Shown here in pieces: positions 7,409-16,211 of a DNA stretch of 57,234 bases. The notes under the pieces were generated by a model, which was given only the letters and a program-made list of their open reading frames with translations, was not told where the DNA came from and made no database searches. Numbering within the stretch: the first letter of the stretch is position 1; each line of letters opens with the position of its first letter. This DNA comes from DASXRA01 sp046734315 (lineage in GTDB: Bacteria; Actinomycetota; Actinomycetes; Mycobacteriales; Jatrophihabitantaceae). Made by a program: the position numbers and the translations under genes. Location of the stretch: the NCBI GenBank assembly GCA_046734315.1, contig JBKPQY010000036.1, positions 1 to 57,234 of the forward strand, in the 5' to 3' direction.

Positions 7409-10400
7409 ATGCGCGCACAGCACTCGACGGGTACGACACGGCGCATCTTCACGCGACGCAGGCGCCGTCGCGCGCTCGTAGCGGGGTTCGTCACGCTCGT
7501 CGTGACGGCAACGTTCCTACCGGCGTTGCGACCGGCACTGGCCCCGCGTGCGCACGCCGCGACGTCCTGCCCGGCGGCGGGCTGCCAAGTCACCGTCAAG
7601 GGGCTGGACTTCGGCACGGGCGACCCCCTCGCGACCTACAACTTCATCGTTAACGTCGACAACACGAAGCTCCCGTCGGACCCAACGTCGCTGAGCACCG
7701 AGAGCAACAGCCCGATCGTTGCCGAAGGCGACCAGGATCAGCCCACCGTGACGCTGCCGGAAGGCCGATACCTGATCTCGATGCGTTCTCTCGACCACAA
7801 GATGTGGGGGAACTACCTGACGCTGCCCGATGCAGCGGCTGCCGACGGGACCGTGACCGTCAACATGGAGCTCACCACGCAGAGCGCGGATCATCCGCTG
7901 CCGCTGGGGAAGATCCGCGTCTTCGTCTTCAACGACAACGCCTGGACGAACGGCGCCCCCGACACCGAGGAGCCCGGTCTCGGCGGGTTCCAGGTCGGGC
8001 TCGAGGAGCAGACCGGGAGCGCCGTCACGGTCGACTACAACAACAACCCGCTCTGCGGTGGCATTTGCAAGACCTCCAGCGCCGCCGCGACTCTCGGCTT
8101 CGTCGAGATCAACAACCTGGGTCCGGCGACTTACTTCATCGACGTGCACCCACCGGCCGGGCCGTGTAACAGCGATCCCGACAGCCAGTGGTACCAAACG
8201 AGCACGATCGACGGCGGACTGCAACTGATGGCGCCGACGGAAGAGGGCGCCGACGGGACCGGTGCGCCCGGCGAGCAGCTCTGGGAGCCTCCGAACATCC
8301 GCACCGCCTACTGGTTCGGCTTCGTGTGCGCGCCGCATCCCTTCGCGAATGCCGGAACCGGGGAGATCACCGGCACCGCGCGCAACTGGGTGGAGTGGGC
8401 CCCGTACACGACCGGGACGTTTACCGACCCGGTCGAGAACCCCTTCGTGGCGCTGTCGGACGCCTCGACCGACCAGACCGTCTTCGTCGGCCAGGGCGAC
8501 GCGGCCGGCAACTTCGACATCCAGAACGTCCCGGCGGGTGACTACAACCTCGCTGTGTGGGACGAGCAGCTCAGCTACATCATGCGGTTCAAGCCCGTCC
8601 ACATCGATCCCGGTCAAACCGTCGACATGAACGATGTCGGGGACGACGGCAGCGTCGGGCTCGGCGTCTCGCGCTGGTTCGCGTGGCTGGGCGGCAAGGT
8701 CTACAAGGACCTGAACCGCAACGGTCAGTACGACGCGGGCGTCGACGCGCCGATCCCGAACACCGACATGGACCAGCGCTGGCGGGACGGGTCGATCAAG
8801 GAGTCGACGTTCACCGACGCGAACGGAGATTACCTGTACCCCACCGCAGAGGGCGGAGCGCTCGGCCGCTGGTTCATCAACGAGCAGGGCTTCGCGCGCT
8901 TCTCGGCCGACCCGGGTGCCTCCGTGCACGACGAGCGGAACCCGGATCTCGTGACGCCTTCGTGCCTCGTCAACGGCACGCCGGTCGACCCTTGTATCCC
9001 GAACTCGCAGGGTGGCGGCCTGCTGATGAACCAGTCGTTGCTCGAGGGCCACCGGGCCACGGTGGACTGGGGCAAGCACGATTACCCCGCGGGGACGCCC
9101 GGCCAGATCGTCGGCATCACCTACTTCGCGACGACCCGTAACGAGTTCGACGCACGGTTCCAGGCGCACGAGGACTACGAGGCGGCGATCCCCGACGTGA
9201 CCGTCTACCTGGAGAGCCCGGGCCCGGACGGAGTCCCAAACACCGACGACGACTTCATCGTGAACGCCTACGTCACCGACCACTGGCAGCAGCCCAACGC
9301 AAGTCAGGACCCGGTCGATCCGGCCAACCCCAGCTTCTCGCAGAGCTGCAACCCGATCCTGGACGCCAGCGGGAATGACGTCACGGGCCAGTTCAACCCG
9401 GATATCGGGCCGAACTGCCTCGAGGTCCCCCTGGCCGGGCAGCACACCAAGGAAGGCGCCTTCGACGGCGGTTACGCCTTCGCGAACTACTGCCCAGACG
9501 GCTACGACCTCGCCACCGACGCATGCACCGACGGTTCTGCACCGGACGACCACCCGCTCGTGGCGGGCAACTACATCGTCCACGCGATCATGCCGAAGGA
9601 CACCAACGACAGTCGCCCGTGCAACCCGGGCGGAGCCGAACCGCAGCGCGTCACCGAGGCGCACGGCAGCGTCCCGGGCGGCGGGAACGGCTGCCTGTAC
9701 CGGATCGTGCGCGAGGAGGACGTCAACGTCGACCTGGGCAACCAGTTCGCGCCGCAGATCCCGCCTCCTCCGTGCAACGGCGACAACCACCTGATCGACA
9801 AGTCGACGCTGACTCCGCGCAGCGTCTACTTCCCGGTGGCCGACGCGCACGCGCCGCTGTGTGACAAGCACCTCGTGGTGCTGCAGAACCAGCAGAACGC
9901 GAACGCCGACTTCTTCATGATGACCAACTTCCGAACCGACCCGAACGGCGAGGATCCCACCGACACCCGGACCGGTGACGTCGAGGAACCCGGTCGGGTC
10001 GTCGGCCAGGTCTTCAACGACATCTACTTTGACCGCAACCAGATGTCCAACTGGTACGGCGAGCCCCGTCCGATCGGAAACATTCCGGTCGGGATCTACG
10101 CCCGCGTCGACACGGTCTGCGCAGGCGGCGGCACCAACTGCGCTACGCCGAACGTCAATGCGCCGTTCACCCGCGACAACTGGCGGCTGATCAAGACGGT
10201 CAACACGAGCATTGACGGCGCTTACGAAGCACTACTGCCCTCGACCGAGACGCTCAACTGTCCGATTCCGCAGGGACCTTGCCCCGGCATGTACATCGCC
10301 GTCGTGGACGACCCGGGCACCAAGGCCAACCCGAACCCGAACTACAACCCGAACCTGCTGACGGCGAACACGCCGTTCGAGGTGTGGCCAGGGCTCACGG

Positions 10401-12784
10401 ACCAGCTCGACACACCCGTCGACCCGATCTCCGGAACTGCATGCCAGGACCCGGCCGGAGCAACCGGCGGGATCGCACCGGATCCGTCCGACCCCGCGCG
10501 GCCGGAGCTACTGCAGGTTTCCACCCCGGTGGTGGGCCCGACCGGTGGCCGTCAAGTCACGATCCAGGGTGACTTCATCGGTATCGCTGGTGCGACCGGG
10601 GCAACGGGCGGCCGGATCACGCTGACCGACGTTCGGACCGGCGCAGTCACCACCTTGACCAGAGCCAACGGCGGAATAGCCAGCTGGACTCCGGGAACCG
10701 CGAGCACCCCGGACACGATCGTGATCAATGTGCCGGCCATCTCGGCACTGTTCCCGCCAGGCCCTAAGCAGCTCGCCATCATCACGGCGAACACCAATCC
10801 CGGCGGCGGTGGAGTCTCCAGCGTCAACGGCATCACCCTCCATGTGCGGGGCACGGTTGGCACCGTCACCTACAACCCGCCGGTCGTGAACGTTGCTCCG
10901 CCGCCGCCGGTTGGGACGAACCCGACCGCGCTACAGGACGCGATCAACGGCGCGGCTGCTGGCAGCCTGCTGGTTCTGTCGCCTGGCACCTACAACGAGA
11001 ACGTGCTGGTGTGGAAGCCGCTGAAGATCCAGGGTCTCGGCCCCGGCGGCATCATCGGCGCTCACGAGTTCCAAGGCCGCGACCCGGAGGACCCGCGGTT
11101 CAACATCAAGGGCAGCATCATCGACGGCCGCTTCTTCCAGCAGAACTTCGCGGGCTTCGACGCCACGGTGGCGGCCCACGCGCCGTACGTGCTACCCAAC
11201 TTCACGAGTGGTGCGGCGAGCACGGTGCTTCGGGGTGCTGACCTGACCGTCGTCGCTAAGAGCACCACGGCTTACGACGTGAGCGCGGTGCCCTCCGGAG
11301 ATAGCGCCGGGTTCGGTGGGGCCCGCATCGACGGCCTCGGCCTCATGACCGGGCACGGCGACGGGGCCGGCGGCATCCAACTGCAGGCCAGCGTCAACAA
11401 CATGCAAATGACGAACAATGTGCTCGAGAACAACGGCGGAGTCTTCGCCGGTGGCATCGGCGTCGGCCAACCGTTCGTTCACGGCAGCCACAACTTCAAC
11501 GTGCGCATCGCCAACGATCGGCTGATCGGCAACGGTGGGCTGACGTCGTCCGGCGGCCTCGGGATCTTCTACGGATCCAACAACTACGACGTGGCCAAAA
11601 ACATCATCTGCTCGAACTTCGGCGTCGAGTATGGTGGCGGCCTTTCGCACATCGGGCTCAGCCCGAACGGGAAGATCCACGACAACAAGATCTACTACAA
11701 CGATGCCGTCGACAGCGGCGGCGGCGTCTCGATCCAGTCCGAGCTCCCGGTCCCGTCCAACTGCGATCCCGTCACCGGCACGGTGGCGACGTGCTTGGGC
11801 ACGGGCACCGGCAACGTCGACATCGACCGCAACCTGATCCAGAGCAACGCCTCCGGTGACGACGGCGGCGGCATCTTCGTAGCCAACGCACTCACAGTGC
11901 CGATCAACATGCGCAACAACATGATCGTGAACAACCTGGCCGCGGATCTCGGCGGCGCCGTCATGCTCGATGACTCGTCGAACACCCGCGTCGTCAACAA
12001 CACGGTCGCCAACAACGTCACGACGGGCTCGTCCGAGTCGTCGCTGGTCGGTGTCCCGCACGGCGCCGGTCTGACCAGTGAGGCAAACGAACCGCTGTTC
12101 CAGGCGACGCTGCCGGCCGGCGCGCGGGACTTCTCGAACCCGGTGGCACTGTTCAACAACATCTTCTGGAACAACGACGCGATGACGCTCGACCAGTTCG
12201 GGCCAGGGGCGGCGCTTGTCGACAACGGCTTCATCGACTTCGAGATCCACGGCACGACGAACGCCGCTGACACGTTCACCCCGCGGTACTCGACCCTGAC
12301 CAACGGCAACATCCTCGGACCGGACGGGTTGCAGCACCCGGTGCCGGCAGGCCAGGGCAACCGGATTGGTGAAGATCCACTGTTCGTCGCACCGTTCGTG
12401 AACGAACTCACGGTCGCCGGATCGCGCCTCGATCCGCAGCAAGCGGCAGTGACGATCACTGGCCAGGACCCGCCGGTCGGGCTGACGGGCGACTACCACC
12501 TGACTGCAGCATCGCCCGCAGTCGACCGCGGCGTGCGTTGCTCGAACACACCCGTCCCGGCGAACCTGGCGGCCTGCGCGGCGACCGCCGTCCCCGCGCC
12601 GTCGGGCACCAACGCTGACTACGACGGGCAGTTCCGGCCGCAGCTGCGCACCCTGCGTATCACGACGCCGTGGGATCTTGGCGCCGACGAGCTGCCCGGC
12701 GTCCCGGTACTAACGCTGTCCGGTGCGGCCGCGACGCAACTAGCACTCCCATCCACACCACCCGCCCGAGCTCGGCTGGCGTGA
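7409..12784 (+). CDS. Giant secreted SdrD-like / IPT / beta-helix protein, anchor-Q C-terminus
   Basis: GGGGGAGG (7396-7403) lies 5 nt before ATG 7409, giving 1791 aa. The N-terminus is an Arg-rich Sec signal peptide cleaved near AHA-ATS (about residue 50). Next comes a long run of Cna-B/SdrD-like domains with calcium-type loops (KDLNRNGQYDAGVD; DGVPNTDDD; NDIYFDRNQ) and many cysteines. An IPT/TIG-like segment follows at about 1030-1150 (VGPTGGRQVTIQGDFIG). From about 1170 to 1560 there is a right-handed parallel beta-helix with repeated NNxxxNNGG turns. It ends with a choice-of-anchor-Q type region (GDYHLTAASPAVDRG, WDLGADEL). No catalytic motif was recognised. It leads a run of cupredoxin genes and is probably an extracellular scaffold or cell-surface partner of them. 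Confidence 0.85.
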   Translation: MRAQHSTGTTRRIFTRRRRRRALVAGFVTLVVTATFLPALRPALAPRAHAATSCPAAGCQVTVKGLDFGTGDPLATYNFIVNVDNTKLPSDPTSLSTESNSPIVAEGDQDQPTVTLPEGRYLISMRSLDHKMWGNYLTLPDAAAADGTVTVNMELTTQSADHPLPLGKIRVFVFNDNAWTNGAPDTEEPGLGGFQVGLEEQTGSAVTVDYNNNPLCGGICKTSSAAATLGFVEINNLGPATYFIDVHPPAGPCNSDPDSQWYQTSTIDGGLQLMAPTEEGADGTGAPGEQLWEPPNIRTAYWFGFVCAPHPFANAGTGEITGTARNWVEWAPYTTGTFTDPVENPFVALSDASTDQTVFVGQGDAAGNFDIQNVPAGDYNLAVWDEQLSYIMRFKPVHIDPGQTVDMNDVGDDGSVGLGVSRWFAWLGGKVYKDLNRNGQYDAGVDAPIPNTDMDQRWRDGSIKESTFTDANGDYLYPTAEGGALGRWFINEQGFARFSADPGASVHDERNPDLVTPSCLVNGTPVDPCIPNSQGGGLLMNQSLLEGHRATVDWGKHDYPAGTPGQIVGITYFATTRNEFDARFQAHEDYEAAIPDVTVYLESPGPDGVPNTDDDFIVNAYVTDHWQQPNASQDPVDPANPSFSQSCNPILDASGNDVTGQFNPDIGPNCLEVPLAGQHTKEGAFDGGYAFANYCPDGYDLATDACTDGSAPDDHPLVAGNYIVHAIMPKDTNDSRPCNPGGAEPQRVTEAHGSVPGGGNGCLYRIVREEDVNVDLGNQFAPQIPPPPCNGDNHLIDKSTLTPRSVYFPVADAHAPLCDKHLVVLQNQQNANADFFMMTNFRTDPNGEDPTDTRTGDVEEPGRVVGQVFNDIYFDRNQMSNWYGEPRPIGNIPVGIYARVDTVCAGGGTNCATPNVNAPFTRDNWRLIKTVNTSIDGAYEALLPSTETLNCPIPQGPCPGMYIAVVDDPGTKANPNPNYNPNLLTANTPFEVWPGLTDQLDTPVDPISGTACQDPAGATGGIAPDPSDPARPELLQVSTPVVGPTGGRQVTIQGDFIGIAGATGATGGRITLTDVRTGAVTTLTRANGGIASWTPGTASTPDTIVINVPAISALFPPGPKQLAIITANTNPGGGGVSSVNGITLHVRGTVGTVTYNPPVVNVAPPPPVGTNPTALQDAINGAAAGSLLVLSPGTYNENVLVWKPLKIQGLGPGGIIGAHEFQGRDPEDPRFNIKGSIIDGRFFQQNFAGFDATVAAHAPYVLPNFTSGAASTVLRGADLTVVAKSTTAYDVSAVPSGDSAGFGGARIDGLGLMTGHGDGAGGIQLQASVNNMQMTNNVLENNGGVFAGGIGVGQPFVHGSHNFNVRIANDRLIGNGGLTSSGGLGIFYGSNNYDVAKNIICSNFGVEYGGGLSHIGLSPNGKIHDNKIYYNDAVDSGGGVSIQSELPVPSNCDPVTGTVATCLGTGTGNVDIDRNLIQSNASGDDGGGIFVANALTVPINMRNNMIVNNLAADLGGAVMLDDSSNTRVVNNTVANNVTTGSSESSLVGVPHGAGLTSEANEPLFQATLPAGARDFSNPVALFNNIFWNNDAMTLDQFGPGAALVDNGFIDFEIHGTTNAADTFTPRYSTLTNGNILGPDGLQHPVPAGQGNRIGEDPLFVAPFVNELTVAGSRLDPQQAAVTITGQDPPVGLTGDYHLTAASPAVDRGVRCSNTPVPANLAACAATAVPAPSGTNADYDGQFRPQLRTLRITTPWDLGADELPGVPVLTLSGAAATQLALPSTPPARARLA

Positions 12785-12821
12785 TCCGCGCCTCGGCGCC
12801 CGGCATCGAGAAGGGGGATCG

Positions 12822-14144
12822 ATGACCAGTCAACCAGGCATCGCCCGCCGCGACTTCTTCAAGGCTGCGGGGCTGGGTGCCGCCGGCGCGGTAGCCGTGG
12901 GGGCCGCAATGCGGTCCGGGCTGTTGCTTCCCGCGTCGGCGGCCGGCACCACCGCACTCTCGCTGGTCGCCTCGGACGGGTACATGAGCCTGCCGGGTCG
13001 GGAGGGCGATCCCGTCTACATCTTCGGCTTCGTCCCGGTCGACCCGAGCCTGCCCGTCGACCAGCTCGTGGCGACGTACAAGGGCCACACGAAGCACACC
13101 GCGCCGCATCTGAACTTCCGGCAGGACGACGACATCAAGATCACGCTGACGAACCTGGGGCTGGTGCAACGGCCGGACCTGACCGACTCGCACACGATCC
13201 ACTGGCACGGTTTCGACGTCCCGTCGCCACTCAATGACGGCGTGCCCGAGGTGTCCATCGCGGTACCCATCGGCAAGCAGGTCACCTACTTCTACCGCCC
13301 GCACCGCGAGGGCACGTACATGTACCACTGCCACTTCGAGGACGTCGAACACGTGCAGATGGGCATGACCGGGATCGTGTTCGTGCGCCCGCTACAGGAC
13401 GTCAACGGGGCGGGTGTCGGCGTGCCGGTCGCTCGCCAGGAGGGCGGAGCGTCAACCGCACCGCTCGGCTACGCCTACAACGACGGCAACGGATCTACCG
13501 CGTACGACCGGCACTTCGCCATTCTGCTCAACGAGGTATGGAAGAACTTCCACGACGGCGACCGCGACATTCAAGAGTCCATCGCCACGGACTACAACCC
13601 GCAGTGGTTCACGCTGAACGGGCGGTGCTATCCGCAGACTGTGTTGCCGAACGACAGCCCCAGCCTGCCGGAGGCAATGCGGATCGGCACCCCGAACGCC
13701 AACTATGACAACGCCATCGACTACAGCCAGCCCAACTCGGCGCTCGTCCAGGTGAACCCAGGCGATCGCGTCCTGTTGCGCCTGGCCAACCTCGGGTATC
13801 AGCAGCACTCGATGCAACTGCCAGGCATACCCATGAAGGTCGTCGGACAAGATGCGTCCTGGCTGGGCAAAGACGGCGTCGACAAGACGTACTTGACGAA
13901 CACGCTCTACATCGGCCCCGGCGAGGCCCGCGACGTGCTGTTCACCGCGCCGGCTCACGACCCGAATCGCCCATCGGGATCGGACACCAAGGGCGCGTAC
14001 AACGTCTATCGGTTCAAGAACCGAGACTGGCGGAGACTCTCCAACTTCGGAGCACCGCCCGGCCCCGGCGGAATGCAAACGGAAGTTCGCGTGTACGCGA
14101 ACCCGCTTCCCGCCCAGAGTGACGTGAGCCAGACCTATGTCTGA
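12822..14144 (+). CDS. Cupredoxin protein A: Tat-exported multicopper oxidase with T1 site in domain 1
   Basis: ATG 12822 follows GGGGG. The 440-aa product has a twin-arginine signal (ARRDFFKAAGLGAAG), so it is probably exported folded. Domain 1 carries HTIHWHG (His124, His127, His129) and YHCHFEDVEHVQMGM (His169, Cys170, His171, His177, Met182): a full T1 copper site plus four trinuclear-cluster histidines. The Cys-His spacing is two residues longer than in classic laccases. Domain 2 is degenerate; the expected HxxHxH is reduced to QQHSMQLPG (His329) and no HCH/HSH motif is found. The protein therefore cannot complete a trinuclear centre alone. The next gene supplies the missing half. A NirK-type nitrite reductase was considered, but its domain-2 copper His is lacking. 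Confidence 0.9.
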   Translation: MTSQPGIARRDFFKAAGLGAAGAVAVGAAMRSGLLLPASAAGTTALSLVASDGYMSLPGREGDPVYIFGFVPVDPSLPVDQLVATYKGHTKHTAPHLNFRQDDDIKITLTNLGLVQRPDLTDSHTIHWHGFDVPSPLNDGVPEVSIAVPIGKQVTYFYRPHREGTYMYHCHFEDVEHVQMGMTGIVFVRPLQDVNGAGVGVPVARQEGGASTAPLGYAYNDGNGSTAYDRHFAILLNEVWKNFHDGDRDIQESIATDYNPQWFTLNGRCYPQTVLPNDSPSLPEAMRIGTPNANYDNAIDYSQPNSALVQVNPGDRVLLRLANLGYQQHSMQLPGIPMKVVGQDASWLGKDGVDKTYLTNTLYIGPGEARDVLFTAPAHDPNRPSGSDTKGAYNVYRFKNRDWRRLSNFGAPPGPGGMQTEVRVYANPLPAQSDVSQTYV

Positions 14145-14178
14145 GCAGGCGACCGCGCGCCGCGGAAAGAAGGGCACA

Positions 14179-16185
14179 ATGACGCAGAAGACCTGGCGCC
14201 TGGGGGCGGTGCTGGCGCTCGCGGCCGGCTCGCTGTTCGCCGTGTCGGTGCGCGGGTCGGCGCTACCTGCCGGGGCTCCCAAGGTGGGAATGGTCTGCAC
14301 GCCCGGCTCGGTCGCCGGCAGTACGCACACGTTCAACCTGGAGACGAAGACCGGCTATATCGAGACCCCCGACGGCAACAGCGTCTTCATGTGGAGCTAC
14401 GACGACCCGGGAGTGGACAACGGTCACTTCCAGAGCCCTGGCCCGGTCCTGTGCGCTACGCAGGGACAGACGATTGTCGTCAACCTGACGAACAACCTGT
14501 CGGAGCCTGTGTCCGTGGTCTTCCCAGGGCAGCAGGACGTGACGGCGAGCGGAGATACGGCCGGCCTGCTGACGACGGAGGCTGGCGCGAGCGGCGGCAC
14601 GGCCAGCTACAGCTTCACCGCGTCGAGCCCGGGCACGTACCTGTACGAGAGCGGCTCGGATATGGCTAAGCAGGTCGAGATGGGCCTCTACGGTGCCCTG
14701 GTCATCCGGCCGAGTGCGGGCCCCAACTTTGCCTACGGCACATCCACGCAGTTCAACCCGAGCCACGAGTACCTAGCGCTGCTCGCCGACATCGATCCGT
14801 TCCTGCATCACGCCGTGGAGACCGGCACCACGTACGACTTCAACTCGCGCGACAACCGGTACTTCACGATCAACGGGCGCAGCTTCCCCGACACGATCCA
14901 GGACAACGGGTCCGGATTGCTGCCGAACCAGCCGTACGGAGCGCTGGTGCGCATCCAACCGAACACGGCGGCCAACCCGTTGCCGGGCCTGATCCGGATG
15001 GTCAATGCCGGCGTGGACAACCACCCGTTCCACCCGCACGGCAACCACACCACGGAGATCGCACAGGACGGCCGGTTGCTACTGAGCCCCGGTGGGGCGT
15101 CGGCGGGGACCGAGCATTTCGGCGAGACGATCGGCGCCGGGCAGACCGAGGACTTCCTGCTGCGCTGGGATGACCAGGACCACTGGGATCCCGGCACCAA
15201 CCCGCTGCCGGTCCCGCCGCCGAACTACCGCGACGTGACATTCAAGGACGGCAACACCTGGTACAGCGGCAGCCCGTACCTCGGCTACAAGGGAACACTG
15301 CCTGCCGGAACGACGACGCAGAACATCTGCGGCGAGTGGTATTTCCCGTGGCACAGCCACGCATTGAACGAGTTCACGAACTTCGACGAGGGCTTCGGCG
15401 GGATGGGAACGCTGCTACGCGTCGATCCGCCTGGTGGCTGCTTCACCGCCGCCGCGTCGACGGTGATCGTCGGCGGGGTGCTCAAGGGCGGCTCGGTGAC
15501 CGCGCTGGCTGCCTCCGACGCCGCCTACTACCAGGTCAACCCGCGCACCACGACCCGCCCGAGTGCGACAACCGCAGGCCAGCTGAGCATCACCGTTGCA
15601 TCGGCGGCCGGCTTCCCGACGAGCGGGAATTACTTCATCCGCATTGACAACGAGGTCTTGCAGGTCACCGGTGGGCAGGGCACGACGACGTGGACGGTTG
15701 CACGTGGGCAGCTCGGAACCCTGGCCGCGAGTCACGCGAGCGGTGCAACCATTTCTGCGCTGGCCAACGACTGGTACGGGTCGTTCACCGGCGTGAAGGC
15801 CGGTTCGACGAACCTCAAGGTCACCTACCAGGGCAAGAACTGCGGCAACACAGCCGGCACGGGGTGCACGGCGATCGCGGCGAACCTCCCGCAGCAGACG
15901 GTCAAGATTTGCGACTGGACGATCTCCGGCGCGAGTGGCTGTGCCACCGCAACGTCGAACGGTTGGGTGACGTTGCCGGCGCCACCGGTCCAGCCGCGGG
16001 CTGTGGGCTCGACCGACGTGAGCTCCACCTGGACCCTTGCCGGTTCGGGCAGCCATTACATCGGCACGGGGACGTACAACGGCCAGGTCCGGGTACTCAT
16101 CCACACCCAGCGCTGGACACCGAGTAATCCGACGACCTTCTCGACGTGGGGGAACGTGCTGGCCCTCACCTACGACGCGCCGTGA
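14179..16185 (+). CDS. Cupredoxin protein B: multicopper oxidase-like with C-terminal half of trinuclear site, T1 Cys lost
   Basis: The start at 14179 has GAAGGG 4 nt upstream and begins a Sec signal peptide; an in-frame ATG at 14137 lacks a ribosome site. The product is 668 aa. Its first cupredoxin domain has lost the copper motifs (VSVVFPG where HxHG is expected, YESGSDMAKQVEMG where HCH is expected). Domain 2 has HPFHPHG (His282, His285, His287) and WHSHALNE (His392, Ser393, His394, Glu398). The four trinuclear His remain, but the T1 Cys is Ser393 and the second T1 His is Glu398. About 245 residues of extra beta-rich sequence follow. It complements protein A, whose intact motifs are exactly those missing here. 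Confidence 0.88.
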   Translation: MTQKTWRLGAVLALAAGSLFAVSVRGSALPAGAPKVGMVCTPGSVAGSTHTFNLETKTGYIETPDGNSVFMWSYDDPGVDNGHFQSPGPVLCATQGQTIVVNLTNNLSEPVSVVFPGQQDVTASGDTAGLLTTEAGASGGTASYSFTASSPGTYLYESGSDMAKQVEMGLYGALVIRPSAGPNFAYGTSTQFNPSHEYLALLADIDPFLHHAVETGTTYDFNSRDNRYFTINGRSFPDTIQDNGSGLLPNQPYGALVRIQPNTAANPLPGLIRMVNAGVDNHPFHPHGNHTTEIAQDGRLLLSPGGASAGTEHFGETIGAGQTEDFLLRWDDQDHWDPGTNPLPVPPPNYRDVTFKDGNTWYSGSPYLGYKGTLPAGTTTQNICGEWYFPWHSHALNEFTNFDEGFGGMGTLLRVDPPGGCFTAAASTVIVGGVLKGGSVTALAASDAAYYQVNPRTTTRPSATTAGQLSITVASAAGFPTSGNYFIRIDNEVLQVTGGQGTTTWTVARGQLGTLAASHASGATISALANDWYGSFTGVKAGSTNLKVTYQGKNCGNTAGTGCTAIAANLPQQTVKICDWTISGASGCATATSNGWVTLPAPPVQPRAVGSTDVSSTWTLAGSGSHYIGTGTYNGQVRVLIHTQRWTPSNPTTFSTWGNVLALTYDAP

Positions 16186-16211
16186 GCAGCGAGGCGAAGG
16201 AGACAGTGGCG

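Noticed and set aside
7517..9871. 784-codon minus-strand frame opposite the giant secreted protein
   Set aside because: It is rich in Val/Asp/Arg/His as expected from an antisense GC-rich frame, has no start signals and no domains, while the plus strand has a signal peptide and repeats.
12822..14144. Protein A as a copper nitrite reductase (NirK)
   Set aside because: T1 in domain 1 is NirK-like, but A has HWH and HCH trinuclear-type pairs and lacks the domain-2 type-2 His.
14137..14178. Earlier start for protein B
   Set aside because: It would add 14 charged residues before the signal peptide and has no ribosome site, unlike the ATG at 14179.
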